A stretch of DNA of 64,000 bases from Palleronia rufa (GCF_000743715.1 NZ_JQEY01000001.1:701665-765664), one strand, 5' to 3'; counted from the stretch's first letter, positions 20,746 to 30,115 are shown. Made by a program: numbers and translations. The notes: a model not told the origin generated them from the letters alone.

Positions 20746-22563
20746 ATGACACGTCTCGCCGTTCTGCTGACCCGCGCCGGTCGGCTTGCCGCCCTTGCCA
20801 CGTTGATCTTTCCGGCGACGAGCCTGGCAGAGCCGGCCCATGGAGTCGCCATGTTCGGTGAGCCCGCGCTTCAGCAGGATTTCACCGCCCTGCCCTACGC
20901 CAATCCCGACGCGCCGCAGGGGGGCCGGATCGTCACCGGTGAGGTCGGCTCCTTCGACTCGCTCAATCCGCACATCCTCAAGGGCACGGTGCCCTGGATG
21001 CTGCGCTTTCTGGCGTCCGAATCGCTAATGGGGCGCAACTACGATGAGCCGTTCTCTCTCTACGGTCTGCTGGCAGAGACCATCGACGTGGCCGAGGACG
21101 GCTCCTGGGTGGAGTTCCAGCTGCGCCCGGAGGCGACCTTCTCGGACGGCACGCCGGTGACGGTCGAGGACGTGCTGTGGTCCTACGAGACCCTGGGCAC
21201 CGAAGGACACCCCCGCTATCGCGGCGCCTGGCAGAAAGTCGAGAAGGCAGAGGCGGTCGGGACACGCGGCGTGCGCTTTACCTTCAACGTCGAGGACCGC
21301 GAGCTGGCGCTCATCATGGGGATGCGCCCGATCCTGAAGAAAGCCCAGTGGGACGGCGTCGATTTCGCCGATTCGGGCCTGACCACCGTGCCGATCTCCT
21401 CTGCCCCCTATGTCATCGACGATTTCGAGCCCGGGCGGTACGTGACGCTGAAAAAGAACCCCGACTACTGGGGACAGGATCTGGGTTTCAACCGCGGCCT
21501 GAACAATCTCGACGAGGTGCGGATGGAGTTCTTCGGCGACGCCACCGCCCTGTCGGAGGCATTCAAGGGCGGGCTGATCAGCACGCTGCGCGAAACCAAC
21601 GCCGAACGCTGGGCCACCCAGTACGACTTTCCGCGCGTCCAGTCCGGTGAGGTGGTGAAATCGGAGATCCCGCATCAGCGCCCCTCCGGCATCGCCGGGC
21701 TGGTCATGAACACCCGCAACGCCCCGTTCGACGACTGGCGGGTGCGCGACGCGATGATCCAGGCGTTCAACTTCGAGTTCGTGAACCAGGTGCTGAACGG
21801 CGGCAAGCTGCCCAGGATCACCTCCTATTTCTCGAACTCCGAGCTTGCGATGGCGATGGGTCCGGCGGAGGGCCGCGTCGAGGAGTTGCTGATCCCGTAC
21901 CAGGACGATCTGCTGCCCGGCGCGCTGGAGGGCTACTCCCTTCCCGAAAGCGACGGCACGGAACGCAACCGCGGCAATGTCCGCAAGGCGCTGGCGCAGC
22001 TTCAGGACGCCGGCTGGAGCGTCGCCGACGACGGCGCGCTGCGTAACACGGAGGGAGAGGCCTTTACCGTTGACATCCTGCTGCAGCAAGGCGCCAACGA
22101 ACCGCAGCAGGTGGTGGATCTCTATGCCGCGGCCCTCAGACGGCTGGGGATCAGCCCCACCATCACCGTCGTGGACAGCGCCCAGTTTCAGGAGCGCGCC
22201 AACGCGTTCGATTTCGACATGGCGTGGTATCTCAAGGGCCTGTCATTGTCCCCGGGCAACGAACAGCTGCTCTACTGGGGCTCTGCCGCGGCCGACCAGA
22301 CCGGCAGCTGGAACTGGATGGGCGTGAAGAGCCCGGCCATCGACGGGCTGGTGAGCACCATGCTCTCCTCCTCTTCCAAGGAGGATTACGTGGCCGCGGT
22401 CAAGGCGCTGGACCGGGTGCTGACCACCGGCCGCTACGTGGTGCCCGTGTGGTATAATCCGGTCTCCTACATCGCCCATGACGCGGATCTGCGCTATCCC
22501 GACCGCCTGTCGGTCTATGGCGACTGGTTCACCTGGCAGCCCGATGTATGGTGGCAGGAATGA
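20746..22563 (+). CDS. Extracellular solute-binding protein, family 5 (YejA-like)
   Basis: Periplasmic binding component of a peptide-type ABC importer. The 605-aa product has a Sec signal peptide (hydrophobic core LAALATLIFPATSLAEP), the HGVAMFGEPAL and YANPDAPQGG N-terminal pattern of the YejA subgroup (binding proteins for oligopeptides and microcin C-like compounds), and the SBP_bac_5 fold throughout. ATG 20746 was chosen for the signal peptide; an in-frame TTG at 20683 is possible. No yejBEF permease or ATPase genes follow. Instead the stop overlaps the start of an entericidin-type gene (ATGA). Confidence 0.9.
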   Translation: MTRLAVLLTRAGRLAALATLIFPATSLAEPAHGVAMFGEPALQQDFTALPYANPDAPQGGRIVTGEVGSFDSLNPHILKGTVPWMLRFLASESLMGRNYDEPFSLYGLLAETIDVAEDGSWVEFQLRPEATFSDGTPVTVEDVLWSYETLGTEGHPRYRGAWQKVEKAEAVGTRGVRFTFNVEDRELALIMGMRPILKKAQWDGVDFADSGLTTVPISSAPYVIDDFEPGRYVTLKKNPDYWGQDLGFNRGLNNLDEVRMEFFGDATALSEAFKGGLISTLRETNAERWATQYDFPRVQSGEVVKSEIPHQRPSGIAGLVMNTRNAPFDDWRVRDAMIQAFNFEFVNQVLNGGKLPRITSYFSNSELAMAMGPAEGRVEELLIPYQDDLLPGALEGYSLPESDGTERNRGNVRKALAQLQDAGWSVADDGALRNTEGEAFTVDILLQQGANEPQQVVDLYAAALRRLGISPTITVVDSAQFQERANAFDFDMAWYLKGLSLSPGNEQLLYWGSAAADQTGSWNWMGVKSPAIDGLVSTMLSSSSKEDYVAAVKALDRVLTTGRYVVPVWYNPVSYIAHDADLRYPDRLSVYGDWFTWQPDVWWQE

Positions 22564-22673
22564 TCCGCACGGCCTTGATCCTGCTTAGCCTTTTTCTGGC
22601 CGGGTGCGGCACCGTCGAAGGCATGGGAGAGGATATTTCCGACGCGTCGCGCTTCGTACGGGACCGCCTTTGA
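22560..22673 (+). CDS. Entericidin A/B-family small lipoprotein
   Basis: A 37-aa peptide: short basic start, hydrophobic core ALILLSLFLAGC with a lipobox Cys at residue 16, then GTVEGMGEDISDAS, the hallmark of the entericidin EcnA/EcnB family. Such peptides are small membrane lipoproteins linked to stress-induced lysis in enteric bacteria. The start ATG overlaps the stop of the binding-protein gene (ATGA) and its stop overlaps a possible TTG start of the next gene, so translation is probably coupled. It is too short for most gene finders. Confidence 0.82.
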   Translation: MIRTALILLSLFLAGCGTVEGMGEDISDASRFVRDRL

Positions 22674-22807
22674 TCCGCACGGTGCTGCTGGCGGCGGTGC
22701 TGGCCCTGCCGGGCTGCGCGCTTGTCCGCATGCCCGTGACCCTCGCGGCAGGCGCGGTGACGGGAACGGTCAAACTGGTCACCCCCGACATGGGCGATCT
22801 GGACTGA
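22670..22807 (+). CDS. Putative small lipoprotein
   Basis: A 45-aa peptide read from a TTG that overlaps the entericidin stop (TTGA). It has a hydrophobic segment (VLLAAVLALPGC) ending in a lipobox Cys, then a glycine/valine-rich stretch (VTLAAGAVTGTVKLV) and an acidic tail. Known small Rhodobacterales lipoproteins look like this, but I cannot name a family with certainty. It is probably translated by coupling with the upstream gene. Confidence 0.6.
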   Translation: MIRTVLLAAVLALPGCALVRMPVTLAAGAVTGTVKLVTPDMGDLD

Positions 22808-22868
22808 GCGACGGAACCCGGTGGCGGCGCGCGCATTGGTGGGCCGAACCCGGAAAGGATCGACCGAC

Positions 22869-23216
22869 ATGCAATGGACCGCCGTCAAGAGCAACTGGCC
22901 CGCCTTCGTAGAGGCGATCATGCAGCGCTGGCCGGCCACGCAAGAGAACGACCTTCTGGCGCTGGACGGCGACCGGGAGCGGTTCGTGACCCACCTGGCC
23001 GAGGCAGAGGGGCTGGCGCGTCCGGAGGCGGACCGCCAGGTGGCCGAATGGCTTCAGGGCGCCGTGCCCGCCGACGTCGCAATGGATGAGACCCGCGACA
23101 GCGAAAATATCCGCGCCTCCGCCGCGCACATCCCCGTCGGGGAAGATGTCTATTCGGACGACAAGGATTTCGGGTCGGAGACGCCCCAGCCGCGCCCCAT
23201 CGGCCGCGACAGCTGA
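22869..23216 (+). CDS. CsbD-like stress-response protein
   Basis: A 115-aa acidic cytosolic protein. The first 65 residues follow the CsbD pattern (NW..F......RWP...E.D...LDGDRERFVTHLAEAEGLARPEADRQV, cited as a pattern), with a further 50-residue acidic extension not found in classical CsbD. CsbD proteins are general-stress proteins of unknown activity. It lies 61 bases after the small lipoprotein gene on the same strand and may belong to the same envelope-stress transcript. Confidence 0.7.
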   Translation: MQWTAVKSNWPAFVEAIMQRWPATQENDLLALDGDRERFVTHLAEAEGLARPEADRQVAEWLQGAVPADVAMDETRDSENIRASAAHIPVGEDVYSDDKDFGSETPQPRPIGRDS

Positions 23217-23282
23217 GCAACCCAGGCTGGAATGAGGCGGCGAGCGCCCTAACCTCCCGGCGACACCCGCTGTGAGACGCTC

Positions 23283-23885
23283 ATGCCCCAAACCGATACC
23301 GCCCTGTCCGAAGGCCAGTTCTCCGTGCCCCCGGGTCACCTGGCGGTGGTCGTCACGCATCTGATCTGCCGCACAGCGTCGCCAGCCCGCGCTGTGCCGG
23401 ACGGGATTTCTCTGTTTCCGGAACCGTCAATGTCTCCAGACGCTTACCGGCGTCTTTTCACGCTGATCGGGCGCGATTGGCTCTGGACGTCGCGGCTTAT
23501 GCTCGACGATGACGCGCTTGCCGCCGTGCTCCGGAACCCCGACGTCGCCCTTTATACGGTCCGCGCGGACAGCGGCACGCTGGGCATGATGGAGCTGGAT
23601 CTGACCGACCGCGCGGTACCGCAGATCAGCTTTTTCGGTCTGACCCCCGACGCGACGGGGCGCGGCATCGGCGCGTGGCTCATGGCGCATGTTCAGGCGA
23701 TGCTCTTCGACGGCGGCGCCCAGGCGATCCGCCTGAACACCTGCACGCTGGACAGTCCCCACGCCCTGCGCTTTTACCTTGGCGCCGGGTTCGAGGCCGA
23801 GCGGCGCGAGGTGCGCGTGTTTCCCGACCCCCGCGCGCTGGGGCTTCTCGACGCCGCTGAAGCACCGCACGTTCCCCGGATCTAG
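23283..23885 (+). CDS. GNAT-family N-acetyltransferase
   Basis: A 200-aa protein with acetyl-CoA binding motif A (FFGLTPDATGRGIGAWLM, containing the GRGIGAW pyrophosphate loop) and motif B (NTCTLDSPHALRFYLGAGFEAER). The substrate cannot be predicted. Its stop codon shares the four bases CTAG with that of the convergent PRC-barrel gene. Confidence 0.85.
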   Translation: MPQTDTALSEGQFSVPPGHLAVVVTHLICRTASPARAVPDGISLFPEPSMSPDAYRRLFTLIGRDWLWTSRLMLDDDALAAVLRNPDVALYTVRADSGTLGMMELDLTDRAVPQISFFGLTPDATGRGIGAWLMAHVQAMLFDGGAQAIRLNTCTLDSPHALRFYLGAGFEAERREVRVFPDPRALGLLDAAEAPHVPRI

Positions 23886-24340
23886 TCGTCGATCCCGAAT
23901 TCGGGCAGACCCTCCAGCCGCTCCCGGTCGAGCCGCGTCACCACCGTAACCTTGTCGGATCCTTCGGAGGGGCGGGCCAGCCGGATGTCCTCCAGCGGAA
24001 TCATCACCGCCTTCTGGCCGATCCCGATGAACCCGCCGACATCCGTCGTCAGACCCTGGACGACACCCTGGGGGGTCAGCACCACCTCGTCCACCTCGCC
24101 GATCTCCGTCAGCCCCGCGACCATCGCCGCCAGCGGCGCCTCATCGTCCCACACGTTCTCATCGTAGTCGCCTTCCAGGGACACGATCCGCGCGTCCTCC
24201 AGCATCGAGGCGGTAATGTAGTCGGGCTGCGGGGCGGGCGTCAGGCGCGCCGCCTCCGACTGCGATCCGGACTGGGCCATAGCGGCCCCGGCGCCCAGGG
24301 TTGTGGCGAACAGGGCGGCGACGAGGGCTTTACGTGACAT
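23882..24340 (-). CDS. Secreted PRC-barrel domain protein
   Basis: A 152-aa protein with a signal peptide (ALVAALFATTLGAGAAMAQ) and one PRC-barrel domain (region GLTEIGEVDEVVLTPQGVVQG to VMIPLEDIRL). PRC-barrel proteins of this kind are periplasmic and of unknown function. Start ATG 24340 has GGAG seven bases upstream; an ATG two codons earlier is too close to the ribosome site. It diverges from the haloacid dehalogenase gene. Confidence 0.82.
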   Translation of the reverse strand: MSRKALVAALFATTLGAGAAMAQSGSQSEAARLTPAPQPDYITASMLEDARIVSLEGDYDENVWDDEAPLAAMVAGLTEIGEVDEVVLTPQGVVQGLTTDVGGFIGIGQKAVMIPLEDIRLARPSEGSDKVTVVTRLDRERLEGLPEFGIDD

Positions 24341-24403
24341 GGGCATACTCCGATCATGGCGGTTGACGGAGCAACATCGGCAAAGGGCGGAGGTTCCGGC
24401 GGC

Positions 24404-25093
24404 ATGCGGATAGAGGCGCTGATCTTCGACGTGTTCGGAACCTGCGTGGACTGGCTGACCCCGGTGTCGCGCGCCGTCGCGGCGGCGGTGCCAAACGCGG
24501 ACGGCCGCGCGGTCGCGCTGGACTGGCGCGCCGAATACGACCCGGCCATGGCCCGGATCCGCGACGGCGCGCGCGGCTACGTCCCGCTCGAGATCCTGCA
24601 CCGCGAGAATCTGGACGCGGTGCTCGCCCGCCACGGCCTGACCTGCGCCGATCCCGCGACGCTGGCCGACGCGTGGGAGCGGCTCGACCCCTGGCCCGAT
24701 ACGGTCGCGGGGCTGCGCCGGATGCGCGCCCGCCGGATCGTGGCGCCATGCTCGAACGGATCCATCGCGCTCATGGTGCGGCTGGCGCGCCACGCCGGCC
24801 TGCCCTGGGATGCGATCCTCGGCGCGGACCTGGCGCGGGACTACAAACCCGCGCCCGCCGTCTACCTTGCCTGCGCCACGGCCCTGCGGCTGCCGCCCGA
24901 CCGCGTGATGATGGTCGCCGCGCACAACGGCGACCTCCGGGCCGCGCGGGACGCCGGCCTGGCCACCGCCTTCGTGCCGCGGCCGCTGGAATACGGCCCC
25001 GGCCAGGCAACGGATCTTGCCCCGGACGCGGACTGGGACCTGGTCGCGGCGGATTTCGACACCCTGGCGCGATCCCTGGAGGACGGGCCGTGA
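24404..25093 (+). CDS. Haloacid dehalogenase, type II
   Basis: HAD-superfamily hydrolase of the L-2-haloacid dehalogenase group (229 aa). The nucleophile Asp9 lies in LIFDVFGTCVDW; motif II is in APCSNGS, the Lys in DYKPAPAVY and motif III in MVAAHNGDLRAARDAG, the last being typical of type II haloacid dehalogenases. It could act on 2-haloacids or on a phosphate ester. ATG 24404 gives the usual N-terminus; an upstream in-frame start at 24356 adds only a low-complexity leader. The stop overlaps the cupin gene start (GTGA). Confidence 0.86.
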   Translation: MRIEALIFDVFGTCVDWLTPVSRAVAAAVPNADGRAVALDWRAEYDPAMARIRDGARGYVPLEILHRENLDAVLARHGLTCADPATLADAWERLDPWPDTVAGLRRMRARRIVAPCSNGSIALMVRLARHAGLPWDAILGADLARDYKPAPAVYLACATALRLPPDRVMMVAAHNGDLRAARDAGLATAFVPRPLEYGPGQATDLAPDADWDLVAADFDTLARSLEDGP

Positions 25094-25515
25094 CCGCCGA
25101 CCAGATCATCGCCCTGCTGGAACTGTCGCCCCACCCCGAAGGCGGTCACTTCCGCCAGACCTGGGCGGCCGATGGCGAAGGCCGCCCCGCCGGCACCTGC
25201 ATCTATTTCCTGCTCCGCCGGGGCGAACGCAGCCATTGGCACCGCGTCGACGCCGCGGAGATCTGGCACCACTACGCGGGCGCCCCCCTTGCCCTGTCCG
25301 TGTCCGCGACCGGGGACGGTCCCGCCTGCCGGCGGATTCTGGGGCCTGACCTTGCATCCGGCGCGCGGCCCCAGATCATCGTTCCGGCCCACCATTGGCA
25401 GGCGGCGGAACCGCTCGGCTCCCATACGCTGTGCGGCTGCACGGTCAGCCCCGGGTTCCGGTTCGACGGGTTCGATCTCGCCCCGCCGGATTTCGACATT
25501 CCCGCATATCGCTGA
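25090..25515 (+). CDS. Cupin-fold DUF985 protein
   Basis: A 141-aa protein with the DUF985 cupin pattern: LSPHPEGGHFRQTW near the start, TCIYFLLRRGERSHWHRVDAAEIWHHYAG with the metal-type histidines, and GCTVSPGFRFDGFDLA at the end. The function of the family is unknown. It starts at a GTG overlapping the dehalogenase stop, so the two are translationally coupled. Confidence 0.85.
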   Translation: MTADQIIALLELSPHPEGGHFRQTWAADGEGRPAGTCIYFLLRRGERSHWHRVDAAEIWHHYAGAPLALSVSATGDGPACRRILGPDLASGARPQIIVPAHHWQAAEPLGSHTLCGCTVSPGFRFDGFDLAPPDFDIPAYR

Positions 25516-25631
25516 CGCCGCGATCCGCCGCGCCGGCGTGCACCCATGGCGCGCGCCGCTGCGATTGAACCGCAAGCCCGCGACATGCGTTCATCGCCGG
25601 TCAGCCCTTACCATCCAGGACCGCTTTCCCC

Positions 25632-27641
25632 GTGACACATCCAAAATTCGACCGGTCCGCCGCGTCCTCCGCCCGGCTGGGCGCCCAGTATGACGGCGAC
25701 GGCACCAATTTCGCCCTGTTCACCGAGAACGCGACCGGCGTCGAGCTCTGCCTCTTCGACGCCGACAGCACGGAAACCCGCGCCGACCTGCCTGAAATGG
25801 AAGGTGGCGTCTGGTTCGGCTACCTGCCCGACATCCGTCCCGGACAGCGCTACGGCTACCGCGTCCACGGCCCCTACGACCCCGAGGGCGGCCATCGTTT
25901 CAACCCCAACAAGCTGCTGATCGACCCCTACGCCCGCCAGCTCGACGGCTCGGTGATCTGGAACGATGCGCTTTACGGCTACGACGTCTCGACCGGGGAT
26001 GATACCACTTTCGACGACCGCGACTCGGCCGCCTTCGTGCCCAAGGGCTTCGTCACCGATCCGGCCTACGACTGGGACGAGACCCGCGCCCTCGACACCT
26101 CCTGGCGTGAGACGGTGATCTATGAGGCCCACGCCCGCGGGCTGACCATGCTCCACCCCGAAGTGCCACAGGATCTGCGCGGCACCGTGGCGGGACTTGC
26201 CGCGCAGCCGGTGCTGGATCATCTCAAGCGCCTCGGCGTCACCGCCATAGAGCTTCTGCCGATCCACGCGTTTCTCCAGGACAGCTACCTGGTCGAAAAG
26301 GGCCTGACCAACTACTGGGGCTACAACACGCTCAACTTCTTCGCGCCCGAGCGCCGCTATCTCAAGTCCGGCGAATGGGGCGAACTCAAGGACACCATCC
26401 GCCGTTTCCATGAGGCCGGGATCGAGGTGATCCTGGACGTCGTCTACAACCACACCGCCGAAGGCTCAGAGCTTGGCCCCACCCTGTCGTTCCGCGGCAT
26501 CGACAACGCCAGCTACTACCTGCACGGCGCCGACCTGCGGCATTGCTACGACACCACGGGCTGCGGCAACACGGTGAACGTGGCCCACCCGATGGTGCTG
26601 CGCATGGTGCTGGACAGCCTGCGCCACTGGGTCGAGGAAATGCATGTGGACGGGTTCCGCTTCGATCTGGCCTCGACCCTGGGGCGCGAAGCCACCGGGT
26701 TCGAGCGCGAGGGCAGTTTCTTCGCCGCGATCCGTCAGGATCCGGTACTGAGCCGGGTCAAGCTGATCGCCGAACCCTGGGACATCGGCGACGGCGGCTA
26801 CCGGGTCGGCGGCTTTCCCTGGCCGTTCCGGGAGTGGAACGACAAGTTTCGCGACGACACCCGCGGATTCTGGAAGCGAGAGGGAGGCCTGAAGGGACGG
26901 CTGGCCGAACGGCTCTCCGGCTCTCCGGTGCAATTCGACCATTCCAACCGGCCGGCGACCTCCTCCATCAACTTCGTCGCCGCCCATGACGGGTTCACGC
27001 TGTGGGACTGCGTGTCCTACAACGACAAGCACAACGAGGCCAACGAGGAGGGCAACCGCGACGGCCACGACCACAACCTGTCAGACAACATGGGGATCGA
27101 GGGGCCGACCGACGATGCCGGTGTAACGGCCTCGCGGCTGCGGCGGGCACGGGCGATGCTGGCGACGCTCTATCTCAGCCGCGGGGTGCCGATGCTCCTG
27201 GCGGGCGATGAGCTCGGCAACAGTCAGGACGGCAACAACAACGCCTATTGCCAGGACAACGAGATCGGCTGGACGCAATGGGACACTGGCCGCGAGGCCC
27301 TGTCCGACACGGTCGCCGCCCTGGCCGAGATCCGCCGCCGCCACCCGCTGATCGACGCCACCCGGTTCGACGCCGAGGCTGCCGTGACCTGGCGCGGTCC
27401 CGATGCCTCGGCCCTGGACGACACCGACTGGACCGACGACGCGGTGCCGCTGGTCATGGATGTGGGCGCGGATGACGCGCGGATGCTGATCGTGTTCAAC
27501 GGCGGCGACGACGCCACCCTGACCCTCCCCGAGGGGGCCTGGACGATCGCCTTCCAGTCGGAGCCGGATGCCGCGGCGACGCTCGACGGGCTGACCCTGA
27601 CCGTCGGCTGGCAGAGCGTCGTGGTGCTGGAGCCGGCCTGA
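25632..27641 (+). CDS. glgX: Glycogen debranching enzyme GlgX (copy 2)
   Basis: A second isoamylase-type debranching enzyme, 669 aa, with the same architecture as the 1870-3972 gene: CBM48 start (DGDGTNFALFTENATGVEL), GYRVHGPYDPEGGHRFNPNK, then nucleophile Asp345 (DGFRFDLAST), Glu381 (LIAEPWD) and Asp453 (AAHDG). It begins with GTG. It stands alone, 116 bases after the cupin gene and 115 bases before a methyltransferase gene, not in a glg cluster. Two GlgX paralogs suggest one for glycogen turnover and one tied to TreY/TreZ. Confidence 0.94.
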   Translation: MTHPKFDRSAASSARLGAQYDGDGTNFALFTENATGVELCLFDADSTETRADLPEMEGGVWFGYLPDIRPGQRYGYRVHGPYDPEGGHRFNPNKLLIDPYARQLDGSVIWNDALYGYDVSTGDDTTFDDRDSAAFVPKGFVTDPAYDWDETRALDTSWRETVIYEAHARGLTMLHPEVPQDLRGTVAGLAAQPVLDHLKRLGVTAIELLPIHAFLQDSYLVEKGLTNYWGYNTLNFFAPERRYLKSGEWGELKDTIRRFHEAGIEVILDVVYNHTAEGSELGPTLSFRGIDNASYYLHGADLRHCYDTTGCGNTVNVAHPMVLRMVLDSLRHWVEEMHVDGFRFDLASTLGREATGFEREGSFFAAIRQDPVLSRVKLIAEPWDIGDGGYRVGGFPWPFREWNDKFRDDTRGFWKREGGLKGRLAERLSGSPVQFDHSNRPATSSINFVAAHDGFTLWDCVSYNDKHNEANEEGNRDGHDHNLSDNMGIEGPTDDAGVTASRLRRARAMLATLYLSRGVPMLLAGDELGNSQDGNNNAYCQDNEIGWTQWDTGREALSDTVAALAEIRRRHPLIDATRFDAEAAVTWRGPDASALDDTDWTDDAVPLVMDVGADDARMLIVFNGGDDATLTLPEGAWTIAFQSEPDAAATLDGLTLTVGWQSVVVLEPA

Positions 27642-27756
27642 GAAACGCGTCGCTCATGTTGAGTTGTCGGGAAATGCCCCGCCCGTGCCCGATCCGCGTC
27701 CACTGCCAGGTCCCGCCGGATGGCATACCGGCGCCATAGCGCAATGGATATTGACC

Positions 27757-28422
27757 ATGAAGACGATAGATCGGGCCACATTGGAGTGGTATGAGACGAA
27801 CGCGGATTTATACGCGGACCGCGTCAGCCGATCCTCTCCGGATGAGGATCTGATGGCGTTCATCGACGCCCTTCCCGCGACGGAGGATCCCGTGCTTGAC
27901 TGGGGCTGCGGGCCCGGCAACACCGCGGCGATACTGGCGTCGTTTTCCATCGCCGTGGCCGCGACGGATATTTCCCCCGCCATGGCCCGGCTGGCGTCGA
28001 GCCTGGGGATCGACGTGCGGATCGAGGCATTCGATGACCTGCCCCGGATCCCCCTCTACCGCGGCATCTGGGCCAATTTTTCGCTGATCCACGCGCCGCG
28101 CGCCGCCCTGCCGGGCCTCATCGCGCGCGCGGCGGAGGCCCTTGTCGCCGGCGGCGTCCTGCACCTGGGGCTCGACATTTCCGTGGATGGGACGGGCCCG
28201 GTGCAGAACCCGGAGTTTCGCCTGGCCTCCGGGCGGCTCGTCGGTCTGGTCGGCCGGGACGAAGCCGACCGCATGGTGCGGATGGCCGGCTTGTCCCCGA
28301 TCCGTCTGCGGGAAGGCGATGTCACAAGTCCGGACGGCCACAGCGTCCGCTTCCTGATCCATCAAAGCCGCAAGCCGCGCCATCCTGGCCGGACGGGTGG
28401 GAAGCGGCCGCGGATCTGCTAG
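27757..28422 (+). CDS. SAM-dependent methyltransferase
   Basis: A 221-aa class I methyltransferase. Motif I is VLDWGCGPGNTAAIL, the acidic adenosine-ribose residue lies in VAATDISPAM, and the rest follows the Methyltransf_25-like fold. Start ATG 27757 was chosen since an upstream in-frame start (27664) adds an unstructured Pro-rich leader. The acceptor is unknown. Confidence 0.8.
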   Translation: MKTIDRATLEWYETNADLYADRVSRSSPDEDLMAFIDALPATEDPVLDWGCGPGNTAAILASFSIAVAATDISPAMARLASSLGIDVRIEAFDDLPRIPLYRGIWANFSLIHAPRAALPGLIARAAEALVAGGVLHLGLDISVDGTGPVQNPEFRLASGRLVGLVGRDEADRMVRMAGLSPIRLREGDVTSPDGHSVRFLIHQSRKPRHPGRTGGKRPRIC

Positions 28423-28447
28423 GTCGTCACCGGAGGGAGGGTGATCC

Positions 28448-29419
28448 ATGATCTTCGGAACCATGCCGGACGGCAGGACGGTAGAGGCTGCGACGATATC
28501 CGCCGGAGACCTGTCCGCCACCCTCCTGACCCACGGCGCGCGGCTTCAGGATCTGCGCCTTGCGGGCATCGGCTTCGGCCTGGTTCTGGGCGCGCCGTCT
28601 CTGGCGCCGTACCTGGGCCCGATGGGCTATTCGGGAGCCATGGTGGGCCGGTTCGCCAATCGGATCGCCCATGGCCGCTTTACGCTCGACGGTCATGAGA
28701 TCCGTACCGACCGGAACGGCGCGGGCGGGCATACGCTGCACGGCGGCGCCCACGCGGCAGAACAGCAGGTGTGGCACCTGACAGAGCACGGTCCCGATCG
28801 GGCGGGCTTCGCGCTGACCATGCCGGACGGGCAAAACGGCTTTCCGGGGCGGCTGGAGGTGCGCGTCAGCTACACCATCGCGCCGCCCGCGCGGCTGAGC
28901 ATCGTGACAGAGGCCACGACAGACGCGCCCACGCCCTGCAGCTTCGCCCAGCACGCGTATTTCAGTCTGGCCCCCGGCGACGCGCGCGGCCATCGCCTCC
29001 GCGTGGACGCGGCACATTATCTGCCGGTGGACGACACGCTCATCCCGACCGGTCGGATCGCCCCCGTCGCCGGAACGCCGTTCGATTTCCGCGCGCCGCG
29101 CACCATCGGCGAGGCGGGACTGGATCACAACTTCTGCCTTTCCCGCAACCGGACCGATCTGCGTGAGGTCGCGGCGCTTTCGGCACCGGCGACCGGCCTG
29201 ACCATGACCGTCGAGACGACGGAGACCGGCATCCAGGTTTACGACGGCGGCGGAACCGCGGACATGACCGGCCACGGCGGAGAGGCCCTGCCAGCCCATG
29301 CCGGTGTCGCGCTGGAAACGCAGGTCTGGCCCGATGCGCCGAACCGGCCCGATTTCCCCGACGCGATCCTGCGCCCTGGCGAGAGCTACCGGCACGAGGT
29401 CGTCTATGCGTTTCGGTGA
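28448..29419 (+). CDS. galM: Aldose 1-epimerase
   Basis: Mutarotase (323 aa) interconverting alpha and beta anomers of aldoses. The family segments are GRFANRIAHGRF, a His in GGHTLHGG, a second His in CSFAQHAYFSL and DHNFCLSR, plus the late ETTETGIQVY segment with its acidic residue and ALETQVWPDAPN. It begins 25 bases after the methyltransferase gene and converges, across about 700 gene-less bases, with a xylulokinase gene, which fits pentose or hexose use. Confidence 0.88.
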   Translation: MIFGTMPDGRTVEAATISAGDLSATLLTHGARLQDLRLAGIGFGLVLGAPSLAPYLGPMGYSGAMVGRFANRIAHGRFTLDGHEIRTDRNGAGGHTLHGGAHAAEQQVWHLTEHGPDRAGFALTMPDGQNGFPGRLEVRVSYTIAPPARLSIVTEATTDAPTPCSFAQHAYFSLAPGDARGHRLRVDAAHYLPVDDTLIPTGRIAPVAGTPFDFRAPRTIGEAGLDHNFCLSRNRTDLREVAALSAPATGLTMTVETTETGIQVYDGGGTADMTGHGGEALPAHAGVALETQVWPDAPNRPDFPDAILRPGESYRHEVVYAFR

Positions 29420-30115
29420 CACCCGACGCGCGGACTTCCGCCGCATCGCTGGCCACCCGCCGGCGCGGCCGCGCAGGAACCGCGCGCCGAAGGCACCGCG
29501 CCGGAGCGGGCACGTGCACGGCGGCCCTGTCCGTCACACCCGCCAAACGTGGCCGGACCACCGCATCGTCATCGGGACACCGCCCCCGCACCATGCCCGG
29601 TCTCGCGCCACGATGCCGTCCGGTCTCCGTCTCGGTCGGAACCTTTCGGCCCGCACGTGGCCCGACCCCGCCATGCGTCGCCCGCCCGGCCAAGCGACGG
29701 TCGGCCTCATGGACGACCGCGCGCATCCCGGAACGGCCCCGCGCCGTTCCGCACGCCCGGGTCGGCCTCTGCACTCGGGCCGGTCGGTTCACCGCCATGG
29801 GACGGGCACCGAAGGGCGCGGACAAAGGGCCGGGAACGGCGCGGGGATTCCGCTGCACGGCCCGACGACGCAGCGGCAAGCGCCTCTGCCCGCGGCAGAC
29901 CGGCGGCCCCTTCCGCGTAGGCCCGAACCCGCATAGCCAACCCCGCGTCCGTATGGCCGGTCCGGTCTTTCGCCGCGGATCGGGGGCGGTCCCGTCGGCA
30001 CTGCGGCCCGTCACCAGGGCCCGGGGCCGGCCGCGGCGGTCGGGCATTCGCCGGGTCGCGCACCGTCCATGCGCCGCCCGCGCGTCGCAGCACCGACCCT
30101 GCCGTTTCCGGAACC
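29420..30115. other. Gene-less GC-rich region between galM and xylB
   Basis: Nearly 700 bases stay open in several frames on both strands, but all translations are Arg/Pro/Ala-rich with no recognisable motif and none has a convincing ribosome site. It looks like decayed coding DNA or a long non-coding spacer between convergent genes. No strong hairpin was found. Confidence 0.45.
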
